From an uncultured Prevotellaceae bacterium (GTDB lineage: Bacteria; Bacteroidota; Bacteroidia; Bacteroidales; Bacteroidaceae), in contig CACZBS010000003.1 in assembly GCA_902779455.1 (NCBI GenBank), forward strand, positions 1 through 64,000: a stretch of DNA of 64,000 nucleotides. Direction: 5' to 3'. This document shows positions 53,984 through 61,559 of the stretch, piece after piece. Every line of letters starts with the position of its first letter. Position 1 is the stretch's first letter. The position numbers and the translations under genes were made by a program. The notes under the pieces were generated by a model that was not told the origin of the DNA, searched no databases, and saw only the letters and a program-made list of their open reading frames with translations.

Positions 53984-56416
53984 ATGATGAAAACTCTACT
54001 TAGAAATCTGCTGACCGCAGTGGTATGCCTGCTCGTCGGAACGACAGCACAGGCACAACAGTTCGAGGGCAGCGCTGAGCAGTATCCGACGACGGACTAC
54101 TCAGCATCGCCCATCGCATTCAACCTCACCGAGGTGGCCACGGCCCTCGGCTCTGACGCCGCCACGCTGGGCGCAGCCATCAGCGAGTACATCGCTGCCG
54201 AGGCACCCGCCACGAGCCTCTTCTTCGTGCAGCAGGCCGACGGCACTGAGAGCTCTGACCCCACGGCCGATGCCAACGGCTTCTGGATGGACGCTCAGGG
54301 CAACAACGTGGGTTATGGCGAGACCAGTGTCTTCTATGCCAGCCCCGACGTCGACATCGAGGCCGACGAGTTCGCCTTCTACGTGGGCCAGATGCCCGAA
54401 GTGATGCAGGCCGGCGACGCCGCCTCAGCCAAGATCGCCCTGAAGTTCAACGACAAGCAGGTCGTCTTCGCCATCACGCTCAACGTCATCGCCAAGCCCG
54501 TCTACGACATTCCCGAGCCGGCCACACTGATCGAGAAGGAGATCAACGTCGTGGGCGAGAAGGAAGTTGTCGTCGAGCAGTTCCCCCGCGGCGGCTATGA
54601 CAGCGACGCCGTGAAGGTGGTCCTCGACGATGTCATCGAGAAGCTCGGTCTGCCGGCTGTCGGCATCCTCGTCGACGCCATGGATCAGGTGCTCTATGCC
54701 CCCGAATACAACACGGCTGACGTCGAGGAAGGCGGCGGCCTGAAGAAGGACACGCTGAGCAACACCTTCACGGCCGGCGCTCCCGGATTCTGGATGCGCC
54801 CCGTGCAGAACGAGTTGGGCGAGGAGACGGGCGAATGCGCATCGGCCGAATGGGGCGACGCTGACAAGTTCTTCGCTGAGGCCTTCGGCTTCAATGCCGA
54901 GACGATGGAGCTGACGTTCAACCTGGGTCAGTATCCCGGCGGCTGCAAGTCGAACGACGAATGGTTCAGCTATGTCTATCTCGTCTATGGCGACAAGGCC
55001 TACCGCGTGAAGATCACCCTGAAGGTGCTCGAGGTGGAGCAGGGCACGGGCATGGACGCCTACACGAAGGTGGGCCAGGCTGCCGTCACCGTCAAGCAGG
55101 AGCCACGCACGTCGTGGGGCTCGGTGCAGGTCTATCCTGACCTCGAGACCATTGCCCAGGCACTGGGCTGCGAGGTGTCGGCCATCGGCATGAATGCCCT
55201 CGACAACAACGACAACTTCGGACAGACGACAGCCAACAACGGCGGATTCTGGTTCGACGAGGGCGGCCGCGTCGTGGCCTACGCCAACGGTGCCTTCTAC
55301 ATCGAGCCCGCCGCTGCCAACGACTATTCGACGCTCAACGTCGGACAGAAGCCCAACACCTACACCTACGGCGACCAGTTCACGGCCAGCCTCTACTTCA
55401 TGAACGGCGAGAACTACTATCAGTACGACGTCACCCTCCTCATCGACGATCCTGATGTTGTGGAACACGGATTCGAGAGCGTCGCCACACGCACCTTCGC
55501 ACTCCAGTCGCTGCTCTACAACGGCTATGAGGCTATGGACCTCTGCAACATCGCTATCGACGAGGTGGAGCAGCTCATCGGCACCGCATCGCCCGTGCTC
55601 TACGGTCTGACGCAGGACACCCTCGTGGCCAAGCGCGGCACCTACTCGAAGGACTGGAGCTGCGACCCCAACCCGGGCTTCTGGCTTAATGCCGACGGCC
55701 GCGTCAGCGACTGGTATGACGCTAACGCCCGCGTGGGCATCTGCTTCCTCAGCGACGGCACGTTCCGCTTCTTCCAGCACCCCAACCGCAACAGCGTCGG
55801 CGAGGTGTTCAGCACACAGCTCTTCCTCGTCAACGAGGCCACTGAGAAGATGGTGACCATCAACATCAACCTGCGCTTCGTCGACTCGGTCGTAGAGAAG
55901 GAGATCGTCGGCAACGAGAACCTCGGCATCCCCGTCTCGACGGATGAGATCGACGTCGTGCTCGACCTCAGCAAGCCTGCCGAGGCACTCGGCGTCACCG
56001 TCGACGACCTGCTCAGCCCCGACAGCTACTACCTGCGCGGACTCACCACCGACGGCGTCTACGGCGATGGCCAGAACGCTGAGAACGGCCTCAGCTTCGA
56101 CATGGACGGCGGCTACAACGGCTACGGCGACATGTACTTCACCATCGCCCGCAATGGCGACGACGTCGTGCTGACCATGTGCAGCAACAACGAGGTGGCC
56201 GACGACTACACGGCCAACGGACAGTTCTGCTTCGAGGTGGGCGACAAGCAGTACGTCTACTACGTGACGTTCATGGCTGAGCCCATCTACAACGGCATTA
56301 CCACCGTCAGCAACGACCTCAAGGCTAAGGAATGCTACGACCTGCAGGGCCGCCGCATCGCCCAGCCCACCCGCGGCCTCTACATCATGAACGGCCGTAA
56401 GTTCATCGTCAAGTAA
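53984..56416 (+). CDS. Exported protein with five DUF4859-like units
   Basis: An 810-residue exported protein (signal peptide ending TTAQAQQ). Five similar beta units start near residues 30, 195, 365, 515 and 660. Recurrent motifs are GFWMDAQGNNVGYGETSVFY, NNGGFWFDEGGRVVAYANGA, GFWLNADGRVSDWYDAN and FDMDGGYNGYGDMYF. This pattern is DUF4859 as I know it. The C-terminal tail (ECYDLQGRRIAQPTRGLYIM) is sorting-like. It is transcribed away from the fasciclin/SusCD operon and could be part of the same surface system; the function is unknown. Confidence 0.82.
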   Translation: MMKTLLRNLLTAVVCLLVGTTAQAQQFEGSAEQYPTTDYSASPIAFNLTEVATALGSDAATLGAAISEYIAAEAPATSLFFVQQADGTESSDPTADANGFWMDAQGNNVGYGETSVFYASPDVDIEADEFAFYVGQMPEVMQAGDAASAKIALKFNDKQVVFAITLNVIAKPVYDIPEPATLIEKEINVVGEKEVVVEQFPRGGYDSDAVKVVLDDVIEKLGLPAVGILVDAMDQVLYAPEYNTADVEEGGGLKKDTLSNTFTAGAPGFWMRPVQNELGEETGECASAEWGDADKFFAEAFGFNAETMELTFNLGQYPGGCKSNDEWFSYVYLVYGDKAYRVKITLKVLEVEQGTGMDAYTKVGQAAVTVKQEPRTSWGSVQVYPDLETIAQALGCEVSAIGMNALDNNDNFGQTTANNGGFWFDEGGRVVAYANGAFYIEPAAANDYSTLNVGQKPNTYTYGDQFTASLYFMNGENYYQYDVTLLIDDPDVVEHGFESVATRTFALQSLLYNGYEAMDLCNIAIDEVEQLIGTASPVLYGLTQDTLVAKRGTYSKDWSCDPNPGFWLNADGRVSDWYDANARVGICFLSDGTFRFFQHPNRNSVGEVFSTQLFLVNEATEKMVTININLRFVDSVVEKEIVGNENLGIPVSTDEIDVVLDLSKPAEALGVTVDDLLSPDSYYLRGLTTDGVYGDGQNAENGLSFDMDGGYNGYGDMYFTIARNGDDVVLTMCSNNEVADDYTANGQFCFEVGDKQYVYYVTFMAEPIYNGITTVSNDLKAKECYDLQGRRIAQPTRGLYIMNGRKFIVK

Positions 56417-56443
56417 GCAGCACGCTTCCTAAAAACATAATGA

Positions 56444-56483
56444 GGGCATGGCTTCACATCGAAGCCATGCCCCCTTTGTTCTT
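56444..56483 (+). terminator. Terminator of the DUF4859 gene
   Basis: GGGCATGGCTTC pairs with GAAGCCATGCCC around ACATC, followed by CCTTTGTTCTT. It starts 28 bases after the stop codon. Confidence 0.85.
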
Positions 56484-56587
56484 AAGAATCAATTGCAAAT
56501 GATAGTTCCTAATCATGCGCAGCCACTCCCCTTCGCTCGGCATCCCGAAGGGTGACGCTTGCTACCGAAGGGACACAAGAAGGGGAG

Positions 56588-56719
56588 ATTGTGCGCAGCC
56601 ACTCCCCTCCCCTCCAAGGGGAGGGGTCGGGGGTGGGGTCTGTATATTCTTTACGCGGAAATAGTTAGAGACCCCACCCCCTACCCCTCCCCTTGAAAGG
56701 GAGGGGAGCGGCTGCGCAT
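56588..56719. repeat. GGGGTCT-family inverted repeat with fixed loop
   Basis: GCGCAGCCACTCCCCTCCCC ... and the complement ending GGAGCGGCTGCGCA flank the loop GTATATTCTTTACGCGGA. The loop is the same as in 17531-17642. Together with smaller pieces to its left it fills 56490-56800, where no gene is seen. Confidence 0.85.
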
Positions 56720-56807
56720 ACTCTCAACTGGGTTTGCGGACTGATCCGTTTTAACAATGCGGCAGGGGCTGAAATAAAAAAAGCAGGAGGTATGTCCTGC
56801 TTTTCTG

Positions 56808-57083
56808 CTATTTATCGTTATAATGGCCTCCAACTTGGATGACCAAAACCGCCACAACATCGTCATATATATCATAGATGACTCTGTCATGCCCTGTCAG
56901 ACGTCTTGAATAGGTCACATTATTACCTCCTTTCAGTGGCTCAGGATGACCAGTGCCTGTTCGTGGGTGTTCTTCAAGTTCCGGCAACAAATCACGAAGC
57001 TTGTTGAAAGACCTGGGGTTAGATTTCTTCCATTTCTTCAATATCCTTTGAACCTCGGTTGAAAAATCAATCCTGTACTTCAT
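56808..57083 (-). CDS. YoeB-type toxin of a toxin-antitoxin pair
   Basis: A 91-residue RelE/ParE-fold protein. Conserved Txe/YoeB-like features: KYRIDFSTEVQRILKKWKKS, the HPRTGTGHPEPLKGG loop, YSRRLTGHDRVIYDIY strand, and the terminal HYNDK (usually HYGDK). YoeB-family toxins cleave mRNA at ribosomes. Its ATG overlaps the antitoxin stop (TGA at 57080-57082), giving tight co-translation. Confidence 0.9.
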   Translation of the reverse strand: MKYRIDFSTEVQRILKKWKKSNPRSFNKLRDLLPELEEHPRTGTGHPEPLKGGNNVTYSRRLTGHDRVIYDIYDDVVAVLVIQVGGHYNDK

Positions 57084-57358
57084 AGACTATCCATCCACTG
57101 TTGTGCCTCTGAGCCACTGCCAAAACTTCTGGTCTTACCATCCTGGAACTCCTGCCTGGCCTTTTCAGCAACAGACTGGAAGGACTTAGAGCCTACATAT
57201 TCCTGGAAAGACTTCTCCTCATCTTCAATATCATCAGCAACAGGAGTAAGGACAACGTTACCCCGTCGGGTTTTTATATAGACATTCTCACCTTGGTGCG
57301 CCATGTCGATATACTTGCCCTGATTAGCCCTGAACTGACTTCCTGTTATTATTGTCAT
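57080..57358 (-). CDS. YefM/Phd-type antitoxin
   Basis: A 92-residue protein beginning MTIITGSQFRANQGKYIDMA, a Phd/YefM-like N-terminal DNA-binding domain, with a charged C-terminus (GSGSEAQQWMDSL) likely to wrap the toxin. Start at the ATG at 57358; a longer frame to 57412 crosses the promoter. By family analogy it represses its own promoter at 57382-57413. Confidence 0.88.
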   Translation of the reverse strand: MTIITGSQFRANQGKYIDMAHQGENVYIKTRRGNVVLTPVADDIEDEEKSFQEYVGSKSFQSVAEKARQEFQDGKTRSFGSGSEAQQWMDSL

Positions 57359-57381
57359 AAATAAAAACTCTTTTGTTTCTG

Positions 57382-57413
57382 CAAAGATAATCCTTTTATC
57401 CCAATTCTCCAAA
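57382..57413 (-). promoter_or_regulatory. Promoter of the toxin-antitoxin pair
   Basis: On the minus strand TTTG (57410-57413) and TATCTTTG (57382-57389) are 20 bases apart. It lies 24 bases from the antitoxin start. Confidence 0.85.
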
Positions 57414-57544
57414 TCATTTATGGAATTTAACCTAAAGGAAGCTATCGGGAATCCCTATCTTGAGGGGATTATTTAGGCTGGTTTGTAAATAAATTTCTAA
57501 AGTATTCACCTATTCATTACAACTTGTTGATTTTCTGCAAGATA

Positions 57545-57645
57545 GCTACACGCCGAAAAAGAAGCGGTCCTTTTTGGGGCGAAAAGGGCCGCTTCTTGAG
57601 TCGAGAAGCGGTGCTTTTTTGACGAAAAAGGACCGCTTCGCTGTG
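57545..57645. repeat. GAAGCGGTCCTTTTT-type repeats
   Basis: Three units of about 30-35 bases, based on GAAGCGGTCCTTTTTGGGGC, GGGCCGCTTCTTGAGTCGAG and AAGCGGTGCTTTTTTGACG. They are the inverse of the 21-bp units at 26159-26243 and adjacent units can fold into hairpins. No gene is seen between 57414 and 57694. Confidence 0.75.
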
Positions 57646-57694
57646 CCGAGATCTTGATTTGTAAACAAAAAGGACAATGGAAAGATGCGCGGGG

Positions 57695-59791
57695 TCAGCG
57701 GAGGAGGAGGAGGTCGGCGAGGGCGCTGACGTCGGCGGCATTGACGGCGCCGTCGGCGTTGACGTCGGCCGGGGCGGCGTAACTGGACGGGAGGCCGAGG
57801 AGGACGCCGACGAGGGCACAGAGGTCAGCTATGGTGAGCGTGCCGTCGAGGTTGAGGTCGCCCGCCATGGGCGCGCCGAGGTAGGCCAGCCGGAAGTTGT
57901 CGAAGCAGACCCAGTCCTGACCGTTCTTCTGGTCGAGCCGCAGGCCGATGGTGAGTGTGCCGCCGGAGACGACGGTGCGGAGGGGGACGTTCTCGTAGTA
58001 GCCGTCGCGGAAGGCGACGGAGGCACGTGGCTTGCTGTTGGGATAGCGGTAGGTGGTGCCGTCGATGTCGACGCTGAAGTCGGCATAGTCGGCCGGCAGG
58101 TCGGCTGACAGCTGGTGCTGCAGCCAGGCCTCGGTGCTGTTGATATAATACTTTGCGCGGAGCACGTCGTTGCCGGCCCGCAGCTGGCTGATGAGATAGT
58201 CGCTCGTGTTGCCCTCGCTGATGCGGTAGTAGCCCTGCACGCGCAGCTCATAGACGCCGTCGGGCACGCCCGTGAAGGTCTGATGAATGTCGAAGTTGGC
58301 ATTCCACGCCTCGGCGCAGTTGTTGCTCGCGTCGGCATTGCGGCACCAGGCGTCGCCGGGCCGCCAGTTTGAGCCGTCAGCGTTCTTCCATGAGTTTTGT
58401 TCACCATTATAGCGGTCGAAGCCCTGATTCTCAATGAGATAGGTGGCGTCGACGGGATTGGCGGCAGTGGCTGTGCTGAGGTCCTCGCGCTCCTGTCGGG
58501 GGATGAGCTGCCACTGGGCGGACTGGCCCTCGGCTGACGGGGAGGCCACGAGGATGGTGCCGCCGGCCTTGGCCTGCAGATAGTCTGAGCCGTTGCGGAG
58601 CGTGTAGATGTGGTTGGCGGCGTCGATGCACTCGAAGGTCCACGGCGTGGGCGTGTTGTCGACGTAGACCGTCTCGCCATTGCCGTCGGCGATGAAGATG
58701 CCGCGGCCGATGCCGTTGACATTGGTGACGAGCGTCAGCGTGCCGTCGCCCGCGTTGCTGACGGCGATGGGCATGCCGCACAGGTCGAGCGAGGCGCGCG
58801 TGCCCCAGTCGTTAGCGCGGGTGACGTACATGCCACGCCCCACGTTGCGGACATAATACTGGCCCGTGGCGGGCGCGCTGGGCACCGACGTGGCGATGAG
58901 GCTGTTCTGCTCGATGATCTTGCTGCAGAGGGCGGCGCCGCTGTAGCTGCCGGAGCCGGCGAAGTCCATCAGCACCCAGCCCGTCGGACCGGGGTGGGCC
59001 GTGATCGTGCTGAGGGCCACCGCGTTGCTGGTCTCGGCATTGCTGTTGATGTTGGTGTTACTGCTACTGGTGCCCGTATAGCCCGACGTGTGGTTGATGA
59101 ACATGCGGCTGGCGCTGTTGTTCGTGCGGGCCTCGGCGAGGATGTTGGCGATGGCCGATGACTTCGTGGCGGTGGCATCCCCCAGCTCGTAGAAGTCCTG
59201 GACGACGAAGTCGACGCCGTTAGCCGAGCGGACGTCGCGCGTGGTGTTGTCGTTCCAGTAGTCGATCTTATACCCGTCGGCAAAGTAGTCGCGGCTGAGC
59301 ACGAGGATCTTGCCACGGACATCGCCCAGGCGGAGGTTCGGGCGGAAGGGCATCACGTTGGTGAAGCTGCCGACAATGGCGGCCACCTTCGTCTTCCACT
59401 CCTCGGCCTCGCCGTCCTCCTTGCGCATCAGCACGACGGCAAACTCGCTGGGATAGGTCGTCAGCCGGCCGCTGAGCGTGGTCAGCGCCTGGCGCAGCGT
59501 CAGCTTCGTCGACAGCGTCCCGTGGTTGATCGTGCAGTCGTCGCCGCTGGCCGACGGGCGGAGGTCGAAGACGCGCACGCCGGCATCCCACTGGCCCGCC
59601 AGGTCCTTGTCCTGACACTTGCCAAAAATGAGAAAGGAGCCATGCCCCGTGCCCGCATTATGCGCTCCCGGCAATGACATCTGCGCGACGTAGATATTGT
59701 CCTTCAGGGCGCCCATCCATTGCTTCGGGTCGGCGCCGGCATTCGCCACAAAGCTGGCGATGCAGAGGAGCAGGAAAGCGATTCTTTTCAT
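57695..59791 (-). CDS. Secreted PI-PLC X-domain protein with dockerin-like tail
   Basis: A 698-residue exported enzyme (signal peptide ending VANAGA). The N-terminal PI-PLC X domain has both catalytic histidines: H44 in LPGAHNAGTGH and H90 in CTINHGTLSTKL. Such enzymes cleave phosphatidylinositol or GPI-type anchors. A ricin-like or carbohydrate-binding region (about 330-450) and a CBM-like domain (NFDIHQTFTGVPDGVYELRV) follow, and the C-terminus is a two-part dockerin-like repeat (GDLNLDGTLTIADLCALV and ADVNADGAVNAADVSALADL). The combination points to a surface or secreted enzyme acting on eukaryotic membranes or glycolipids; substrate is inferred. Confidence 0.87.
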   Translation of the reverse strand: MKRIAFLLLCIASFVANAGADPKQWMGALKDNIYVAQMSLPGAHNAGTGHGSFLIFGKCQDKDLAGQWDAGVRVFDLRPSASGDDCTINHGTLSTKLTLRQALTTLSGRLTTYPSEFAVVLMRKEDGEAEEWKTKVAAIVGSFTNVMPFRPNLRLGDVRGKILVLSRDYFADGYKIDYWNDNTTRDVRSANGVDFVVQDFYELGDATATKSSAIANILAEARTNNSASRMFINHTSGYTGTSSSNTNINSNAETSNAVALSTITAHPGPTGWVLMDFAGSGSYSGAALCSKIIEQNSLIATSVPSAPATGQYYVRNVGRGMYVTRANDWGTRASLDLCGMPIAVSNAGDGTLTLVTNVNGIGRGIFIADGNGETVYVDNTPTPWTFECIDAANHIYTLRNGSDYLQAKAGGTILVASPSAEGQSAQWQLIPRQEREDLSTATAANPVDATYLIENQGFDRYNGEQNSWKNADGSNWRPGDAWCRNADASNNCAEAWNANFDIHQTFTGVPDGVYELRVQGYYRISEGNTSDYLISQLRAGNDVLRAKYYINSTEAWLQHQLSADLPADYADFSVDIDGTTYRYPNSKPRASVAFRDGYYENVPLRTVVSGGTLTIGLRLDQKNGQDWVCFDNFRLAYLGAPMAGDLNLDGTLTIADLCALVGVLLGLPSSYAAPADVNADGAVNAADVSALADLLLLR

Positions 59792-59859
59792 TGTTCTCTT
59801 TTTAGTTATTGGTCTTCAAATCCGTTAGTCCGACTGTGCATCACATCACAATCCGGATG

Positions 59860-59867
59860 CAAAGATA
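59860..59867 (-). promoter_or_regulatory. -7 box of the PI-PLC gene
   Basis: On the minus strand the sequence reads TATCTTTG, 68 bases upstream of the start; no good -33 element is visible. Confidence 0.55.
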
Positions 59868-59930
59868 CACATTTTATTTGAATTACCCCCACCGCCTGCC
59901 CACTTTTCTTCATCCATAAGAGAAATCCCC

Positions 59931-59978
59931 CCAAAAAAGAGAATCGCTAAGCCCCTTGTCAATAAGGGTTTAGCGATT
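59931..59978 (-). terminator. Terminator of tRNA-Leu
   Basis: AATCGCTAAACCCTT pairs with AAGGGGCTTAGCGATT on the minus strand, followed by CTCTTTTTTGG. It lies just downstream of the tRNA. Confidence 0.9.
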
Positions 59979-59996
59979 ACTGCCGAGCATTACTTG

Positions 59997-60078
59997 TACC
60001 CAGAGCCGGGGTCGAACCGGCACGGGTTGCCCCACTGGTGTTTGAGACCAGCGCGTCTACCGATTCCGCCATCTGGGC
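59997..60078 (-). tRNA. tRNA-Leu (anticodon CAA)
   Basis: The minus strand folds into a class II tRNA: acceptor GCCCAGA with TCTGGGT, D arm around GGTAGACGC, anticodon stem CTGGT/ACCAG with loop CTCAAAC (anticodon CAA, reading UUG), a long variable arm (TGGGGCAACCCGT), and a GGTTCGACCCC T arm. The discriminator is A; CCA is not encoded. Confidence 0.96.
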
Positions 60079-60092
60079 ATTCTAAGCGGTTG

Positions 60093-60124
60093 CAAAGTTA
60101 CGAAGTTTTTTTGAATTAGGCAAA
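60093..60124 (-). promoter_or_regulatory. Promoter of tRNA-Leu
   Basis: On the minus strand TTTG (60121-60124) and TAACTTTG (60093-60100) are exactly 20 bases apart, 14 bases upstream of the tRNA 5' end. Confidence 0.85.
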
Positions 60125-60150
60125 AGAATCTCCTAAAAATCTTAAAAATA

Positions 60151-60182
60151 CTTGGAAATATCAAAGATATTGTTTATCTTAG
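60151..60182 (+). promoter_or_regulatory. Probable promoter of manC
   Basis: CTTG (60151-60154) and TATCTTAG (60175-60182) are 20 bases apart; each differs by one base from the consensus. It lies 32 bases before the ATG. Confidence 0.6.
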
Positions 60183-60214
60183 CAGCCGAAATCTTTACAT
60201 CTGGACATATTAAC

Positions 60215-61306
60215 ATGGACCTATCGAACAAAAATTATTGTCTTATATTAGCTGGTGGACGGGGAAAACGCCTGTGGCCGTCGAGCCGTCGGGAGTGCCC
60301 AAAGCAGTTTGCTGACTTCTTCGGTACGGGGCGGACGCAGCTGCAGTCGACCTACGACCGCATGTCGACGGTCATTCCGGCTGAGAACATCCTTGTCTGC
60401 ACGAGTGCCGACCTGGAGGAGATGGCCCGGCAGCAACTTCCTGAACTGCCTGTAGAGAATCTGCTATTGGAGCCTGTCAACCGCAACACGGCGCCTGCCG
60501 TGGCGTGGGCGGGACGTCACATCGCCCAGCGCTGCGAGGACGCCCGCCTGGTGGTGGTGCCGAGCGACCAGCTGATCATCGGCGACGAGGCTTTCCGCCG
60601 CAACGTGCAGCAGGCTCTTGACTTCGTGGCGGATAACGACATCATGCTGACCATGGGCATCAGGCCGACGCGGCCGGAGCCTGGCTACGGCTATATTCAG
60701 ATTGGCGAGCCGACGCTGTCGACGGGCATCTTCAAGGTGAAGTCGTTCACGGAGAAGCCTGAGCGCGACTTTGCGAAGATGTTCATGGCCAGCGGTGAGT
60801 TCTTCTGGAACACGGGCATGTTCGTGGCCAACGTGCGCCATCTGCGCGATTTTTTCCTGAAGTCGTTCCCCGACATCCTGAACCGCTTCGACGCCATGCC
60901 TCAGGAGGCCACGCTCGAGGAGGCCGTTGACTACGTGAACGCCTACTATTCGTCGTATCCGAACATGTCGATGGACAAGGCCACGCTGGAGCTTTGGGAC
61001 GACACCTACGTGATGTGCTGCGACTTCGGCTGGGCCGACCTTGGCACGTGGCACTCCATCTATGAGTGCATGCAGAAGCAGGAGGGCGACAATGTGGTGC
61101 TCGACTCGGAGGTGATGCTTGAGGACTGCAAGGACAACATCATCAAGCTTCCGCACGGCCATGTGGGCGTCATCAACGGGCTCGAGGGCTACATCGTGGC
61201 CGAGGAGGGCGACGTGCTGCTCATCTGCAAGAAGGGCGACTCGTCGGCGCTCATCCGCAAGTATGTCAACGAGATTGGCATCAAGTACGGTGATAAGTAC
61301 ATCTGA
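60215..61306 (+). CDS. manC: Mannose-1-phosphate guanylyltransferase
   Basis: A 363-residue cytoplasmic nucleotidyltransferase making GDP-mannose from mannose-1-phosphate and GTP. The N-terminal signature LILAGGRGKRLWPSSRRECP with PKQF is diagnostic; later motifs are VNRNTAPAVAWA, VVPSDQLI, PGYGYIQIG, VKSFTEKP and FFWNTGMFV. There is no C-terminal isomerase domain, so this is the single-function form. GDP-mannose feeds capsule, LPS and glycoprotein synthesis. Start at the ATG at 60215. Confidence 0.95.
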   Translation: MDLSNKNYCLILAGGRGKRLWPSSRRECPKQFADFFGTGRTQLQSTYDRMSTVIPAENILVCTSADLEEMARQQLPELPVENLLLEPVNRNTAPAVAWAGRHIAQRCEDARLVVVPSDQLIIGDEAFRRNVQQALDFVADNDIMLTMGIRPTRPEPGYGYIQIGEPTLSTGIFKVKSFTEKPERDFAKMFMASGEFFWNTGMFVANVRHLRDFFLKSFPDILNRFDAMPQEATLEEAVDYVNAYYSSYPNMSMDKATLELWDDTYVMCCDFGWADLGTWHSIYECMQKQEGDNVVLDSEVMLEDCKDNIIKLPHGHVGVINGLEGYIVAEEGDVLLICKKGDSSALIRKYVNEIGIKYGDKYI

Positions 61307-61336
61307 GCTCCACCCCCCTACTCCACTTCCGATAAT

Positions 61337-61374
61337 AAAAAGCCTGCGCGATGGATTCGCGCAGGCTTTTTTTA
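61337..61374 (+). terminator. Intrinsic terminator of manC
   Basis: AAGCCTGCGCGA pairs with TCGCGCAGGCTT around TGGAT, followed by TTTTTT. It starts 30 bases after the stop codon. Confidence 0.93.
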
Positions 61375-61390
61375 TTCAATATGAAAGATA

Positions 61391-61540
61391 GAGACCCCAC
61401 CCCCAACCCCTCCCCTTGAAGGGAGGGGAGTGGCTACCGCCGTCATTACCGCCAGGAAGGGAGGGGAGTGGCTACCGCCGTCATTACCGCCGGGAAGGGA
61501 GGGGAGTGGCTACCGCCGTCATTACCGTTGGGTCGAGGGG
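61391..61540. repeat. GGGGTCT-family element with 38-bp tandem copies
   Basis: After GAGACCCCACCCCCAACCCC comes a unit GGGAGGGGAGTGGCTACCGC... repeated with a 38-base period starting at 61421, 61459 and 61497. Each unit contains CCGTCATTACCG, which also occurs in the centre of other family members. Confidence 0.88.
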
Positions 61541-61559
61541 CGGTAGCAACTCATTCTCA

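Noticed and set aside
57359-57412. Longer form of the antitoxin
   Set aside because: The extension crosses the promoter at 57382-57413; MTIITGSQFR at 57358 is the usual Phd/YefM start.
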